Positions 16,634 through 25,121 of a DNA stretch of 64,000 nucleotides are shown here, piece by piece. The position numbers and the translations under genes are program-made. Numbering within the stretch: the stretch's first letter is position 1; the number at the start of each line of letters is the position of its first letter. Origin of the DNA: Microbacterium paraoxydans (lineage in GTDB: Bacteria; Actinomycetota; Actinomycetes; Actinomycetales; Microbacteriaceae); assembly GCF_020524545.1 (NCBI RefSeq), contig NZ_JAIVLG010000001.1, positions 434,001 to 498,000 on the forward strand, given 5' to 3'. The notes below the pieces were generated by a model. It saw only the letters and a program-made list of their open reading frames with translations. It was not told the origin of the DNA and searched no databases.

Positions 16634-18325
16634 TCACCGCTCCAGTGAGACCTCCCGCAGTGCGCCGTCGTCCCCGATCTCGAGGGTGAGGTCCAGGTCG
16701 AGCCGGCGCAGGAAGGCATCGTCATGGCTCACCACCAGCACCGCGCCGCGATAGGCGCGGAGGGCATCGACCAGCTGGTCCACCGTGTCCAGGTCGAGGT
16801 TGTTCGTCGGCTCGTCCAGCACCACGAGGTGCGGGGCGGGGTCGGCGAGCAGCAGCGTGGCCAGCGCGACGCGGAAGCGCTCGCCGCCGGACAGGGACGA
16901 CACGGGACGGTCGGCCGTGGCCCCGCGGATGAGGAAGCGGGCGAGCCGGTTGCGTAGCTCCTTCTCGGGAACCTGCGGTGCGGCGGCGGCGATGTTCTCG
17001 AACACCGAGCGCTCTTCGTCGAGACCGTCCACCCGTTGGGGCAGGTACCCGATGAGGTCGGTGTGGGCCTCGGCGTGCACCCGCGGGCGTTCATAACTCC
17101 TCAGATCTGCGGCCGATCCGGTCGTAGCGCCCGCTTGCGGTGCCGAGGAGACGTTTTCTGAGGAGTTGTGAACACCGCCGGCGACCAACTGCTCCAGCAG
17201 GGTCGTCTTCCCGGCACCGTTGCGACCGATCAGCGCCACGCGCTCGGGACCCTGCACCACCCAGGCGCGCTCACCGTCGTCGATGGTCGCGATCCGGCGA
17301 CTGCGCGACATCCCGGGATCGGGCAGCTCGATCTTCATCGACGCATCCGAGCGCACGCGTCTGCCGGCGTCGTCGAGCACCGACCGGGCGGCCTCCTCCT
17401 TCGCGCCGACTTCGGTGCGGAGCCTGCCGGCCGACACCTCGGCGGCCATCTTGCGGCCATGCGCGATGATCTTGGGGACCCGCTTCTCGATCTCGGCCTT
17501 CTTCGCGGTGCGTGCGCGGTGGGCGAGCTTCACCTCGGCCTCGATCCGCTGGCGCTTCTCCTTGCGGAACGCCTGGGCGGCGGTGACCTCGGCCTGTTTC
17601 GCCGCGTCCTGCTCGGCATCCAGCCAGGCGCGCCACTCCGAATAGGGTCCACCGAACACGCTGAGCGTCTGGGCGTACAGCTCCGCGGTGTCGTCCATCA
17701 GCTCGAGCAGGGACAGATCGTGGCTGACGACGATGAGCGTGCCCTTCCAGGCGCGCACCATCGCGGCGAGTTTCGCCCTGGCGTCGCGATCGAGGTTGTT
17801 GGTCGGTTCGTCGAGCAGCGTGATCGGCGCGCGACGCAGGCGGATGCCGGCGATCGCGACGAGCACCGCTTCGCCGCCGGAGAGCTCGCCGACCCTGCGG
17901 TCCAGGAATTCCGGAGCAAGGCCAGCTTCCGCCAACGACGCCTCGGCGCGCGCTTCGGTGTCCCAGTCGTCCCCGACGGCGTCGAAGTGTGCGGGATCGA
18001 CGTCGCCCGCGCCGATCGCCCGGACGGCGTCGAGGGCGGCGGAGACGCCGAGCAGCTCCGCGACCCGGCGGTCGACGTCTAGCGTGAGCTGCTGCGGGAG
18101 GTAGGCGACCTCGCCGGAAGCCGCGACGACTCCCGAGGTGGGTTCGAGCTCGCCGGCCATCAGGCGCAGCAGCGTGGACTTGCCGGCGCCGTTGCGACCG
18201 ACCAGGCCCGTGCGCCCGGAGGCGAGGCTGCCGGAGATGCCGTCGAGCGCGATCGTGCCGTCCGGCCAGGTGAAGGCGAGCCGATCGAGGACGACCGATG
18301 CGTGGGGGGAAGCGGGGGTTGACAT
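16634..18325 (-). CDS. ABC-F family ATPase with an inserted segment in the second domain
   Basis: A 563-residue soluble protein with two ABC ATPase domains and no membrane segment, as in ABC-F translation factors and antibiotic-resistance proteins. Domain 1 has Walker [10 protein letters not shown] (about 42), signature LSGGE (about 165) and [10 protein letters not shown]; domain 2 has GRNGAGKTT (about 368), LSGGE and [10 protein letters not shown]. The linker is charged and coiled (about 245-320). About 28 residues between domain-2 Walker A and Q-loop (about 385-412) are encoded by a palindrome-flanked insert at 17089-17173. Resistance or ribosome-rescue roles cannot be separated from sequence. 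Confidence 0.88.
   Translation of the reverse strand: MSTPASPHASVVLDRLAFTWPDGTIALDGISGSLASGRTGLVGRNGAGKSTLLRLMAGELEPTSGVVAASGEVAYLPQQLTLDVDRRVAELLGVSAALDAVRAIGAGDVDPAHFDAVGDDWDTEARAEASLAEAGLAPEFLDRRVGELSGGEAVLVAIAGIRLRRAPITLLDEPTNNLDRDARAKLAAMVRAWKGTLIVVSHDLSLLELMDDTAELYAQTLSVFGGPYSEWRAWLDAEQDAAKQAEVTAAQAFRKEKRQRIEAEVKLAHRARTAKKAEIEKRVPKIIAHGRKMAAEVSAGRLRTEVGAKEEAARSVLDDAGRRVRSDASMKIELPDPGMSRSRRIATIDDGERAWVVQGPERVALIGRNGAGKTTLLEQLVAGGVHNSSENVSSAPQAGATTGSAADLRSYERPRVHAEAHTDLIGYLPQRVDGLDEERSVFENIAAAAPQVPEKELRNRLARFLIRGATADRPVSSLSGGERFRVALATLLLADPAPHLVVLDEPTNNLDLDTVDQLVDALRAYRGAVLVVSHDDAFLRRLDLDLTLEIGDDGALREVSLER
17089..17173. repeat. In-frame palindromic element inside the ABC-F gene
   Basis: Near-identical inverted termini (17089-17105 and 17157-17173, 16 of 17 paired) flank 51 bases. 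The whole element sits inside the coding sequence without a stop. It encodes a Ser/Ala/Thr-rich stretch absent from the corresponding place in domain 1. This arrangement recalls the Rickettsia palindromic elements that insert in frame in protein genes. Confidence 0.75.
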
Positions 18326-18596
18326 GGGGTCTCCTGTCGAGTGCGAGGGTGCACTGACACCGAGCACCGACCGGACCATGTGGAGTCACAGGTCGCGGAG
18401 GAGCGGGTCTGCCGTGGAGTCGGCGATCGTCGGGTCAGCGCGCGGAAAGAGAGGCGCGGAGGCGACGGATCAGATCAAAGGACTTCCAGACACGGCGGAC
18501 AGGACGCCTCGACGATACCCGGGCGTGTCGGTGCTCCGCAACCCGGGCGTGTCGCGCATCAGTCGGGCGGGGGATGCCGTCGCGCGAAGGAATCCG
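18326..18596. other. Intergenic spacer with a 14-bp direct repeat
   Basis: No gene is supported between the ABC-F start and the small membrane protein. The 14-mer acccgggcgtgtcg occurs at 18517-18530 and 18541-18554. Otherwise nothing recognisable is seen. Confidence 0.6.
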
Positions 18597-18602
18597 TAGC
18601 GT
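18597..18602 (+). promoter_or_regulatory. -10-like hexamer TAGCGT, predicted leaderless start
   Basis: TAGCGT ends 6 bases before an ATG at 18609. This supports 18609 as the original start of the next gene, although its present reading frame from there is closed. Confidence 0.4.
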
Positions 18603-18608
18603 GGAGGC

Positions 18609-18868
18609 ATGGCAGGCAGAACCCGAGTCCTCAGGAGTCCCGGTCGCGCATGGGGCTGGGCGTCGGGCTCGCGCTCGGCGTGGCGATCGGCTCCTCCCTC
18701 GGCATCGCGTTGCAGAACTGGCTGCTCGGCTTCGTGATCGGGGTGGCGGTCGGCATCGCGCTCTCGGTCGCCCTCACTTCGGGCGGTGGCCCGCGCGCGG
18801 GGGATGAACGGGAAGACGACGCTCCGGGGCAGGAGGGCCGCGACGACGAGGACCCGCCCGAACGCTGA
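18609..18868 (+). pseudogene. Small glycine-rich membrane protein, apparent frameshift near its start
   Basis: From ATG 18650 an open frame of 72 residues encodes one Gly/Ala-rich hydrophobic region (about 2-45) and an acidic tail. The better-placed start is ATG 18609, behind a leaderless-type -10, but that frame diverges. One extra C in the run at 18621-18623 would join the two frames and give an N-terminus MAGRTPSPQESRSR before MGLGVG. Either a base has been lost (mutation or sequencing error), or translation now begins at 18650, where AGGAG lies 13 bases upstream. Confidence 0.5.
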
Positions 18869-19525
18869 TCAGTCGGCGGAGATGCCCTCGAGCCACTTCG
18901 AGAGGAACCGGTGCACGTCGCCCAGCTCCTCTTCGGAGATGCTGTGGGTCAGCCCGGTGTACACCCGTCCGGAGAGCTCGGAGTGTGCAGGCAGCCACTG
19001 CGCCGTATGGTCGATCAGCGCGGGCGGGATGACGTCGTCGCCCGTGCCCCGGCCCCAGAACACGGAGGGGCGCAGTTCGGTCAGCGCCTCGTCATTCGGC
19101 AAGTCGCCGGGCGCCGCATAGCCGCTCAGCGCCACCACCGCGTCGATGCGTTCGGGGGCGAGTCGCAGCGCCTGCAGCGCCACCGCCGCACCCTGTGAGA
19201 ACCCCAGCAGGGCGACCGACGGAGCGTTCTCGGCGGCATCGGCGAGCCAGCGCAGGAAGGCCTCCCCGGCACGGGTGACGGAGGCGGGGTCGCGCCCGTC
19301 TAGCCCCTCGATCGCGTACCAGGATCTCCCCGGCATGGGCCACGGTGGGGACAGGGGTGCGGCCACGGACGCCACTGTGATGCCCTCGGGGAGATAGGGG
19401 ACGAGCCCGAAGAGGTCGTGCTCGTCCGCCCCGTAGCCGTGCAAGAGGACCAGTAGCGGCATCCCTCCGCGGTCGCGGGACGACCATCGGGTCGCGGTGT
19501 CGTCGATCATCAGGTTCTCGCTCAC
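18869..19525 (-). CDS. Alpha/beta hydrolase (carboxylesterase/phospholipase family)
   Basis: A 218-residue esterase of the small carboxylesterase/lysophospholipase type. Seen: oxyanion region LLHGYGADEHDLF (about 28-40), nucleophile elbow GFSQGAAV (Ser about 118), the acid in GTGDDVIPP (about 173) and the His in GLTHSISEEE (about 201). It would hydrolyse short-chain esters in the cytoplasm; no signal peptide. The start is GTG 19525. It is monocistronic, with its start facing the repeat-rich spacer. Confidence 0.85.
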   Translation of the reverse strand: MSENLMIDDTATRWSSRDRGGMPLLVLLHGYGADEHDLFGLVPYLPEGITVASVAAPLSPPWPMPGRSWYAIEGLDGRDPASVTRAGEAFLRWLADAAENAPSVALLGFSQGAAVALQALRLAPERIDAVVALSGYAAPGDLPNDEALTELRPSVFWGRGTGDDVIPPALIDHTAQWLPAHSELSGRVYTGLTHSISEEELGDVHRFLSKWLEGISAD

Positions 19526-19577
19526 ACCGTCATCCTGCCAGGGCCCGCCGACGCGAGGCGCCCGCAACCGCACCACG

Positions 19578-19650
19578 CGCCCGCCACCAGGCGCCCGCAC
19601 CACGCCCGCCACCAGGCGCCCGCCGACACGCCCGCCACCAGGCGCCCGCC
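19578..19650. repeat. Tandem repeat of about 25 bp, three copies
   Basis: The 21-base block beginning cgcccgccaccagg is present at 19578-19598, 19603-19623 and 19629-19649, a period of 25-26 bases. The last copy runs into the palindrome at 19645-19709. No open frame is conserved through it. Confidence 0.8.
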
Positions 19651-19709
19651 GACACGCCAGATGTCGGACCGAAGTGCGAGCAACGTCCGACATCTGGCGT
19701 GTCGGCGGG
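19645..19709. repeat. Perfect 25-bp inverted repeat in a divergent intergenic region
   Basis: Arms 19645-19669 and 19685-19709 are exact reverse complements with a 15-base loop. They lie between the leftward hydrolase and rightward DUF4916 genes, so this is not an ordinary terminator. The arms contain CCGACACGCC, a 10-mer also found at 18522-18531 (reverse), 19623-19632 and 36793-36802, all intergenic. Confidence 0.9.
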
Positions 19710-19855
19710 AGAAACGGTGCGCATCGCGCCGGGGCACGAGGGCGGCGGACGAGGGCGGGGCACTAGGGCGGCGCACGAGGGTGGCGCACACGGGCGGGGC
19801 GCGGGCGAAAGGCGCACCGGTGTCGTTCCGCGGGGGCGGCTGGTAGAAAGGAGAC

Positions 19856-20461
19856 ATGGCGGTCCGCACACCTGATCCCGATCCGGAGCCCGAAGAAGAG
19901 GGTCTCGGCGCTTTCCGCGATGCGAACCCGCCGGCTCCCGATGCGAACCCCGGCTGGCTGAGCGAGTTCGAGCTGGAGGAGGCGCGGCGGCGACTGCCGA
20001 TGCTCTACGTCGAGGCGATCCCCGTGCGCACCGACGGCTCCGGTCAGGTCACCGAGATCGGCATCCTGCTGCGGTCCACGCCGATGGGGGAGATGACGCG
20101 CACGATCGTTTCCGGACGCGTCCGCTTCGGCGAGACGATCCGCGAGGCGCTCTTCCGGCACGTGGAGAACGACCTGGGCCCGATGGCCTTTCCGCTGCTC
20201 CCGCCGCAGCCGCTGCCGTTCACGGTGGCCGAGTACTTCCCGATCCCCGGCGTCAGCGCCTTCCACGACGACCGCCAGCACGCGGTGTCGCTGGCTTTCG
20301 TGGTGCCCGTCACCGGCACGTGCGAACCGCGACAGGATGCGCTCGAAGTCACCTGGTTCTCACCGGAGGCCGCGGGATCCGACGCGGTCGCAGCCGAGAT
20401 GGAGAACGGTCGCGGCACCCTGGTGCGTCAGGCGCTCGCGAGCCTCGGCCTGCTCCGCTAG
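19856..20461 (+). CDS. DUF4916 (Nudix-like) protein
   Basis: A 201-residue protein of the actinobacterial DUF4916 group, which has a Nudix fold. Seen: an acidic N-terminal tail, WLSEFELEEARRRLPMLYVEAIPV (split here by its natural break near residue 50), and GRVRFGETIREALFRHVENDLG in place of a canonical Nudix box. The usual GX5EX7REUXEEXGU is degenerate, so hydrolase activity is uncertain. ATG 19856 has an AAAGGAG site. It stands alone, after the palindrome-containing spacer. Confidence 0.75.
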   Translation: MAVRTPDPDPEPEEEGLGAFRDANPPAPDANPGWLSEFELEEARRRLPMLYVEAIPVRTDGSGQVTEIGILLRSTPMGEMTRTIVSGRVRFGETIREALFRHVENDLGPMAFPLLPPQPLPFTVAEYFPIPGVSAFHDDRQHAVSLAFVVPVTGTCEPRQDALEVTWFSPEAAGSDAVAAEMENGRGTLVRQALASLGLLR

Positions 20462-20612
20462 CACTGCAGCGCCGAGAACACTCCCTCGCGCCGAGACCCT
20501 GTGTCGTCAGCATCGGCCGCCGGGGCGTTTCGACGCGCGTCAACGGTTGCGCGTGCGCCGAATCAGTGCTCCGCCGCGCCTGAGACGGGAGAGACTATTG
20601 CGCCGTGTCGCT

Positions 20613-20645
20613 TATTGGGCTAAGAAGTAGACCATTAGTCCAATA
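20613..20645. promoter_or_regulatory. Inverted repeat, candidate FadR/GntR operator
   Basis: Arms tattgggctaa (20613-20623) and ttagtccaata (20635-20645) pair at 10 of 11 positions. They lie 17 bases before the permease start of an operon that ends with its own FadR-type regulator gene. The position is suitable for repression; binding is inferred. Confidence 0.45.
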
Positions 20646-20661
20646 GGCAAAGGATGCTTCG

Positions 20662-22149
20662 ATGGATGCTTCGACGACGACAACCCGCAACACCGCACGG
20701 CCGGCCGGGGAACGTGCCCTTCGAGGCAACCTCGGGGCGGTCGCCGTGACTTTCATGGTGATCGCCGCCGCCGCTCCGCTCACCGTGATCGGCGGGCTCG
20801 TGCCGATCGGCTTCCTCATCGGGAACGGGATCGGCTTCCCCGTCATGTTCCTCGTCGCCACGGTGATCCTGCTGCTGTTCTCGGTGGGCCTCACCGCGAT
20901 GAGCCGCTATCTCCCGAAGGCCGGCTCGTTCTTCGTGTTCGCCACGCACGGCCTCGGTCGCACGCCAGGACTCGCCACCGCCTATCTGGCGCTCATCTGC
21001 TACACGACGGTGCAGATCGCGGTCTTCTCCTACCTCGGCGCGACCATCAGCTCGAGCATCGTCCTGCTGGGCGGCGCCGAGATCCCGTGGTGGCTGCTCA
21101 CGCTGCTCACCGTGGTGATCGTCGGGGCCCTCGGCTACCGGCGGATCGAGCTCAGCTCCCGCGTGCTCGTCGTCGTCCTGCTCGCCGAGATGGGGATCGT
21201 GGTGCTGCTCGGCATCGTCATCCTCGCCACCGGCGGCGCGGAGGGCGTCACCTTCGGCACCTTCCTCCTGCAGAACATCCTCTCCGGAGCTCCTGCGCTC
21301 GGGCTGATGTTCGCGATCGCGAGCTTCATCGGATTCGAGTCGACGGTCGTCTACCGCGACGAGGTGCGCTCGCCCGAGCGGACGATCCCGCGGGCGACGT
21401 ACGCGTCGGCGATCGTGATCGGGCTGTTCTACGCCTTCGCGTCGTGGGCGATCGTCGTCGGGCTGGGCGAGGACCAGGTCACCGCCGAGGCGGCCGCGGA
21501 TCCCACCACGCTCATCGCCCGCGTGACCGAGCAGTACCTCGGGCCGGTCGGGTCCGTCGCCATCGCACTGCTCTTCCTCGGGAGCATGTTCGCGGCCGTG
21601 CTGTCGCTGCACAACGTCCTCACCCGTTACCATCACGCGATGGCGAACGCTCGCGTCCTCCCCGACCGTCTCGGCACCGTACACGCTCGTCACGGCTCCC
21701 CGCACGTCGCCTCCATCGTGCAGGTCGCCACGTCCGGCGCCGCGATCGTCCTCCTCACCGTCATCGGGTTCACGCCGGAGAACATCTTCTCGTGGTTCGC
21801 CGGCATCGGAACCCTCGCGATCGTGATCCTGATGGCCGTCACCTGCCTCGCCGTGATCGTCTATTTCGCCCGCACCCGGGTGCTGCGCAGCCCGTGGCAC
21901 ACCGTGATCGCCCCGGGCCTCGGATTCCTGGGTCTCGCCGTCTCCGCCGTGCTCATCGCCGCGAACTTCCCGCTGCTGGTGAGCGATGTCGACGCCGACG
22001 GCGATCCCGCCTGGGGACCCGTCAGCATCACGCTCGTCGCTGTCGTGGTGCTCGCCGTCGTCGCCGGCGTCGTCCAGGCCGTGATCATGCGCGCACGGCG
22101 CCCGGAGGCGTACGCGCAGATCGCCCGCCGATTCGACGAGAGCGCCTGA
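20662..22149 (+). CDS. APC-family amino acid/amine permease
   Basis: A 495-residue transporter with about 12 hydrophobic helices spread over residues 25-480. Seen: helix-1 LGAVAVTFMVIAAAAPLTVI with its unwound small-residue region, and the helix-6 stretch FAIASFIGFESTVVYRDEVR typical of APC carriers. As first gene of the gamma-glutamylation operon it should import the amine substrate, as PuuP does for putrescine. ATG 20662 follows AAAGGA. Its stop overlaps the hydrolase ATG by one base. Confidence 0.88.
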   Translation: MDASTTTTRNTARPAGERALRGNLGAVAVTFMVIAAAAPLTVIGGLVPIGFLIGNGIGFPVMFLVATVILLLFSVGLTAMSRYLPKAGSFFVFATHGLGRTPGLATAYLALICYTTVQIAVFSYLGATISSSIVLLGGAEIPWWLLTLLTVVIVGALGYRRIELSSRVLVVVLLAEMGIVVLLGIVILATGGAEGVTFGTFLLQNILSGAPALGLMFAIASFIGFESTVVYRDEVRSPERTIPRATYASAIVIGLFYAFASWAIVVGLGEDQVTAEAAADPTTLIARVTEQYLGPVGSVAIALLFLGSMFAAVLSLHNVLTRYHHAMANARVLPDRLGTVHARHGSPHVASIVQVATSGAAIVLLTVIGFTPENIFSWFAGIGTLAIVILMAVTCLAVIVYFARTRVLRSPWHTVIAPGLGFLGLAVSAVLIAANFPLLVSDVDADGDPAWGPVSITLVAVVVLAVVAGVVQAVIMRARRPEAYAQIARRFDESA

Positions 22150-22961
22150 TGCCCTCCACGCCCACCCACCTCACACCACGCATGGAGGACATCATCGCCC
22201 GCCGCACCTCGCCTCTGCGACCGCTCATCGGCATCACCGGACGCCGCACCCGTGCCGGAGTGATCGGGGCGCCGCACGGATTCGCCGATGCGCCGCTCGA
22301 GGCCTACCTGAGCGAGTATGCGACCTCCGTGCTCCGTGCCGGAGGGCTCCCGATGCACCTGCCGATGGACGCCGCGCCCGACGACCTCGTCGCCCGCGTG
22401 GACGGCATCGTGATCGTGGGCGGGGACGACGTCGATCCGCGCCGCTACGGACAGGCGCCAGGGCCGTTCACGCTCGCGATCGACCCCGGACGCGACGAGT
22501 TCGAGTTCGGGGTGGTCGAGGCGGCGATCGAGCACGGCGTCCCCGTGCTCGGAGTGTGCCGCGGGGCGCAGCTCATCAACGTCGTCCGGGGCGGGACCCT
22601 CCGACAGCACCTGGCGCACGGCGAGGGCGAGTCGCACGGCTCCTACGCCTATCCGCGCGCACACCGCGTGCACGACGTGAGCACGGCCCCGGGCAGCCTG
22701 ATGCGCGAGCTCTACGGCGACACCACCCTCGTGAACTCGTTCCACCATCAGGCTGTCGAGACCCCAGGACGCGGGGTCGTCGTGACCGGAATCGCCCCCG
22801 ACGGAGTGGTCGAGGCGATCGAGGTCAGCGGTCATCCGGCGGTCGGAGTGCAGTGGCACCCGGAGACGTTCGGGTCCGACCCGATCTTCGACTGGCTGGT
22901 CGACCAGGCAGCCGTCTACGCGACGCTCGGCGCCGCGTCCGAGACACAGACCGTCGCCTAG
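22149..22961 (+). CDS. Gamma-glutamyl-GABA hydrolase family protein (PuuD-like, peptidase C26)
   Basis: A 270-residue class I amidotransferase-fold hydrolase. Seen: GIVIVGGDDVDPRRYG (about 93-108), nucleophile GVCRGAQLINV (Cys about 136), and QWHPETFG with the His/Glu pair (about 236-241). PuuD cleaves the gamma-glutamyl group from gamma-glutamyl-GABA; here the product depends on the operon's substrate. It is the deglutamylating last step of the pathway. Translationally coupled to the permease. Confidence 0.88.
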   Translation: MPSTPTHLTPRMEDIIARRTSPLRPLIGITGRRTRAGVIGAPHGFADAPLEAYLSEYATSVLRAGGLPMHLPMDAAPDDLVARVDGIVIVGGDDVDPRRYGQAPGPFTLAIDPGRDEFEFGVVEAAIEHGVPVLGVCRGAQLINVVRGGTLRQHLAHGEGESHGSYAYPRAHRVHDVSTAPGSLMRELYGDTTLVNSFHHQAVETPGRGVVVTGIAPDGVVEAIEVSGHPAVGVQWHPETFGSDPIFDWLVDQAAVYATLGAASETQTVA

Positions 22962-22985
22962 GCGTCGGCGGACAGGGAGAAGAAA

Positions 22986-23750
22986 GTGCGACATTCAGAC
23001 AAGAACGCGTTCCTCACGGGAGCGGGATCCGGTATCGGGCGGGAGACTGCGCTCCGCCTCGCGAGCGAGGGAGCTCGCATCCTCGTCACCGACGTCTCGG
23101 CCGAGGGCGCGGCCGAGACCGTGCGGCTGATCGAGGAGGACGGAGGCACCGCGCTGGCTGCCGTGGTCGATGTCCGCGAGCGCGAGCAGATCCGCGCGGC
23201 GGTCGAGACGGCCAGGCAGGCATGGGGATCGCTGCATCTGCTCGTCAACAACGCGGGAGTGGTCACCGAGCACTCCTTCGAGACCCTCACCGAGCAGGCG
23301 TGGGACTTCGTCTTCGACATCAACCTGAAGGGGCAGTTCCTCGTGGCGCAGGAGGTCGCGCCCCTGATCGCCGCCTCCGGTGGCGGAGCGATCGTCAACC
23401 TCTCCACGGTCGAGGCACTCGTCGTGGTGACCAGCACCGGCACGGCTCAGCCGCACTACAACGCCAGCAAGGGCGGCGTGCCCATGCTCACGAAGGCGCT
23501 CGCGGTCGAGCTCGCGGCGAAGAACATCCGCGTCAACTGCGTGGCTCCGGGCCCGATCGCCACCGACTTCTTCGACTACGAGAGCGTCACCAGTCCCGAG
23601 GCTCTGGAATTCATGAAGCAGCGCCTGCTGGTGCCGCGCGTGGGCGTGCCTGCTGACATCGCCGCCGCCGTGTCCTGGCTGCTCAGCGACGAGGCGTCGT
23701 GGATCGACGGGATCCAGCTCCCCGTCGACGGAGGGTGGCTGACCCGATGA
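22986..23750 (+). CDS. Short-chain dehydrogenase/reductase
   Basis: A 254-residue classical SDR. Seen: cofactor motif TGAGSGIG (about 11-18), Asp after beta-2 (VTDVSAEGA) favouring NAD, NNAGV (about 85), catalytic Ser in NLSTVEA and YNASKGG (Tyr/Lys about 157/161). The GTG start at 22986 follows AGGGAGAAG. It takes the position that the flavin oxidase PuuB has in the putrescine pathway. This suggests that the glutamylated intermediate is oxidised at an alcohol rather than an amine (inference). Its stop overlaps the ligase start by four bases. Confidence 0.85.
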   Translation: MRHSDKNAFLTGAGSGIGRETALRLASEGARILVTDVSAEGAAETVRLIEEDGGTALAAVVDVREREQIRAAVETARQAWGSLHLLVNNAGVVTEHSFETLTEQAWDFVFDINLKGQFLVAQEVAPLIAASGGGAIVNLSTVEALVVVTSTGTAQPHYNASKGGVPMLTKALAVELAAKNIRVNCVAPGPIATDFFDYESVTSPEALEFMKQRLLVPRVGVPADIAAAVSWLLSDEASWIDGIQLPVDGGWLTR

Positions 23751-25120
23751 TCGACGACGTGAGACTGGAGCCGGATGATCTCGCCGCCGCCGGCATCCGA
23801 ACCGTGATCGTGGCGACGCCCGACATGCAGGGGCGGCTCGTGGGGCGGCGCATCCCGGTGGAGGGGTTCGGGCGGGTGGTCGCGAACGGCGTCGACATCT
23901 GCACCTGCGCGTGGGCGTGGGACATCGATCAGGGGCTGGAGCTGATCGATCAGAACAGGTTCGCGCTGTGCGGCATGCACAACGGCGTTCCGGATGTGAC
24001 CCTGATCCCGGATCTGGAGACACTGCGTCCGGCGGCCTGGCTCGATGGCGTCGCGATCTGCCTCGCAGACCCGGTCGATGTGCGAACGCACGAGCCGATG
24101 GCGCTCTCACCCCGTGTGCTCCTGAAGCAGGAACTCGCCCGCATCCGCGAGCGCGGACTCACCCCGCTCGCCGGAACCGAGCTGGAGTTCTACCTCTTCC
24201 GCAACGATCCGCGCGAGCTGCGTCGCTCCGGGTTCCGTGATCTCGACCCGACCACGCTCACCCCTTCGGACTTCATGATCCACGAGGGAAATCTGTACGA
24301 GCCCTTCTTCCAGAAGCTGCGCGCCGATCTCCGTGCCAGCGGCATCCTCGTCGAGGCCGCGCAGAGCGAGTGGGGTCTCGGCCAGTGGGAGATGACCTTC
24401 GAGTACGGCGATCCGCTCGAGATGGCCGACCGCCATGCCCTGTACAAGCTCGCCGTCCGCGACACGGCGGCTCGCGCCGGCATGTCCGCGACGTTCATGG
24501 CTCGACCCCTGAACGATCAGCCCGGATCGTCCTGTCACGTGCACGTGTCGTTCGTCGACGAGGACGGGGTGCCCGTCTTCTGGGACGAGACGGCGCCCGA
24601 CCGGCTCAGCGGGCGGATGCGCTCCGCGATCGCCGGTGCGTTGGAGCATGCCCCGGCTTTGATGGCCTGGTACGCGCCGACCGTGAACTCCTATCGTCGG
24701 AGCAACTCCGCGGACGTCGCCGGAAGCGGTCGCACCTGGGGTTACGACAACCGCACGGCCACCATCCGCGTGGTGGGGCACTCGCCGCAGGCGCTGCGCT
24801 TCGAGTTCCGGTTGCCCGGCGCGGACACCAACCCGTATCTCACTCTCACCGGGGTGCTCGCCTCGGCGCGCGACGGCATGGAAGCCGGGAGTGTGCTCGG
24901 TGACGCGGTCGTGGGCAGCGCCTACGATCTGCCCGGCGACGATTCCATGCCGGGGGACCCGCATCAGGCCAGTTCCCTCTTCGGGGAGAGCCCGCTGATA
25001 CGCGGTCTGCTCGACGCGGAGCTGATCTCGCACCAGCAGGTGCTGCTCGAGCACGAATGGTCGACGTTCATGTCGCGGGTCACGGACTGGGACCTGCACC
25101 GCTATTTCGATCGGATCTGA
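23747..25120 (+). CDS. Glutamine-synthetase-like gamma-glutamyl-amine ligase
   Basis: A 457-residue member of the GS catalytic fold, closer to PuuA/GlnA3/GlnA4-type ligases than to nitrogen-assimilating GlnA. Seen: LAGTELEFYLF (about 141-151, Glu metal ligands), AQSEWGLGQWEM (about 205), NDQPGSSCHVHVSF (about 258-271, HVH with the catalytic His), and RTWGYDNRTATIRVVG (about 325-340). The adenylylation Tyr motif of GlnA is not seen. It would join glutamate to an amine using ATP, the entry step of the pathway. Confidence 0.88.
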   Translation: MIDDVRLEPDDLAAAGIRTVIVATPDMQGRLVGRRIPVEGFGRVVANGVDICTCAWAWDIDQGLELIDQNRFALCGMHNGVPDVTLIPDLETLRPAAWLDGVAICLADPVDVRTHEPMALSPRVLLKQELARIRERGLTPLAGTELEFYLFRNDPRELRRSGFRDLDPTTLTPSDFMIHEGNLYEPFFQKLRADLRASGILVEAAQSEWGLGQWEMTFEYGDPLEMADRHALYKLAVRDTAARAGMSATFMARPLNDQPGSSCHVHVSFVDEDGVPVFWDETAPDRLSGRMRSAIAGALEHAPALMAWYAPTVNSYRRSNSADVAGSGRTWGYDNRTATIRVVGHSPQALRFEFRLPGADTNPYLTLTGVLASARDGMEAGSVLGDAVVGSAYDLPGDDSMPGDPHQASSLFGESPLIRGLLDAELISHQQVLLEHEWSTFMSRVTDWDLHRYFDRI

Positions 25121-25121
25121 G

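Noticed and set aside
19578..19709. Repeat cluster as a CRISPR array
   Set aside because: Units are nearly contiguous without unique spacers, and no cas gene is nearby.
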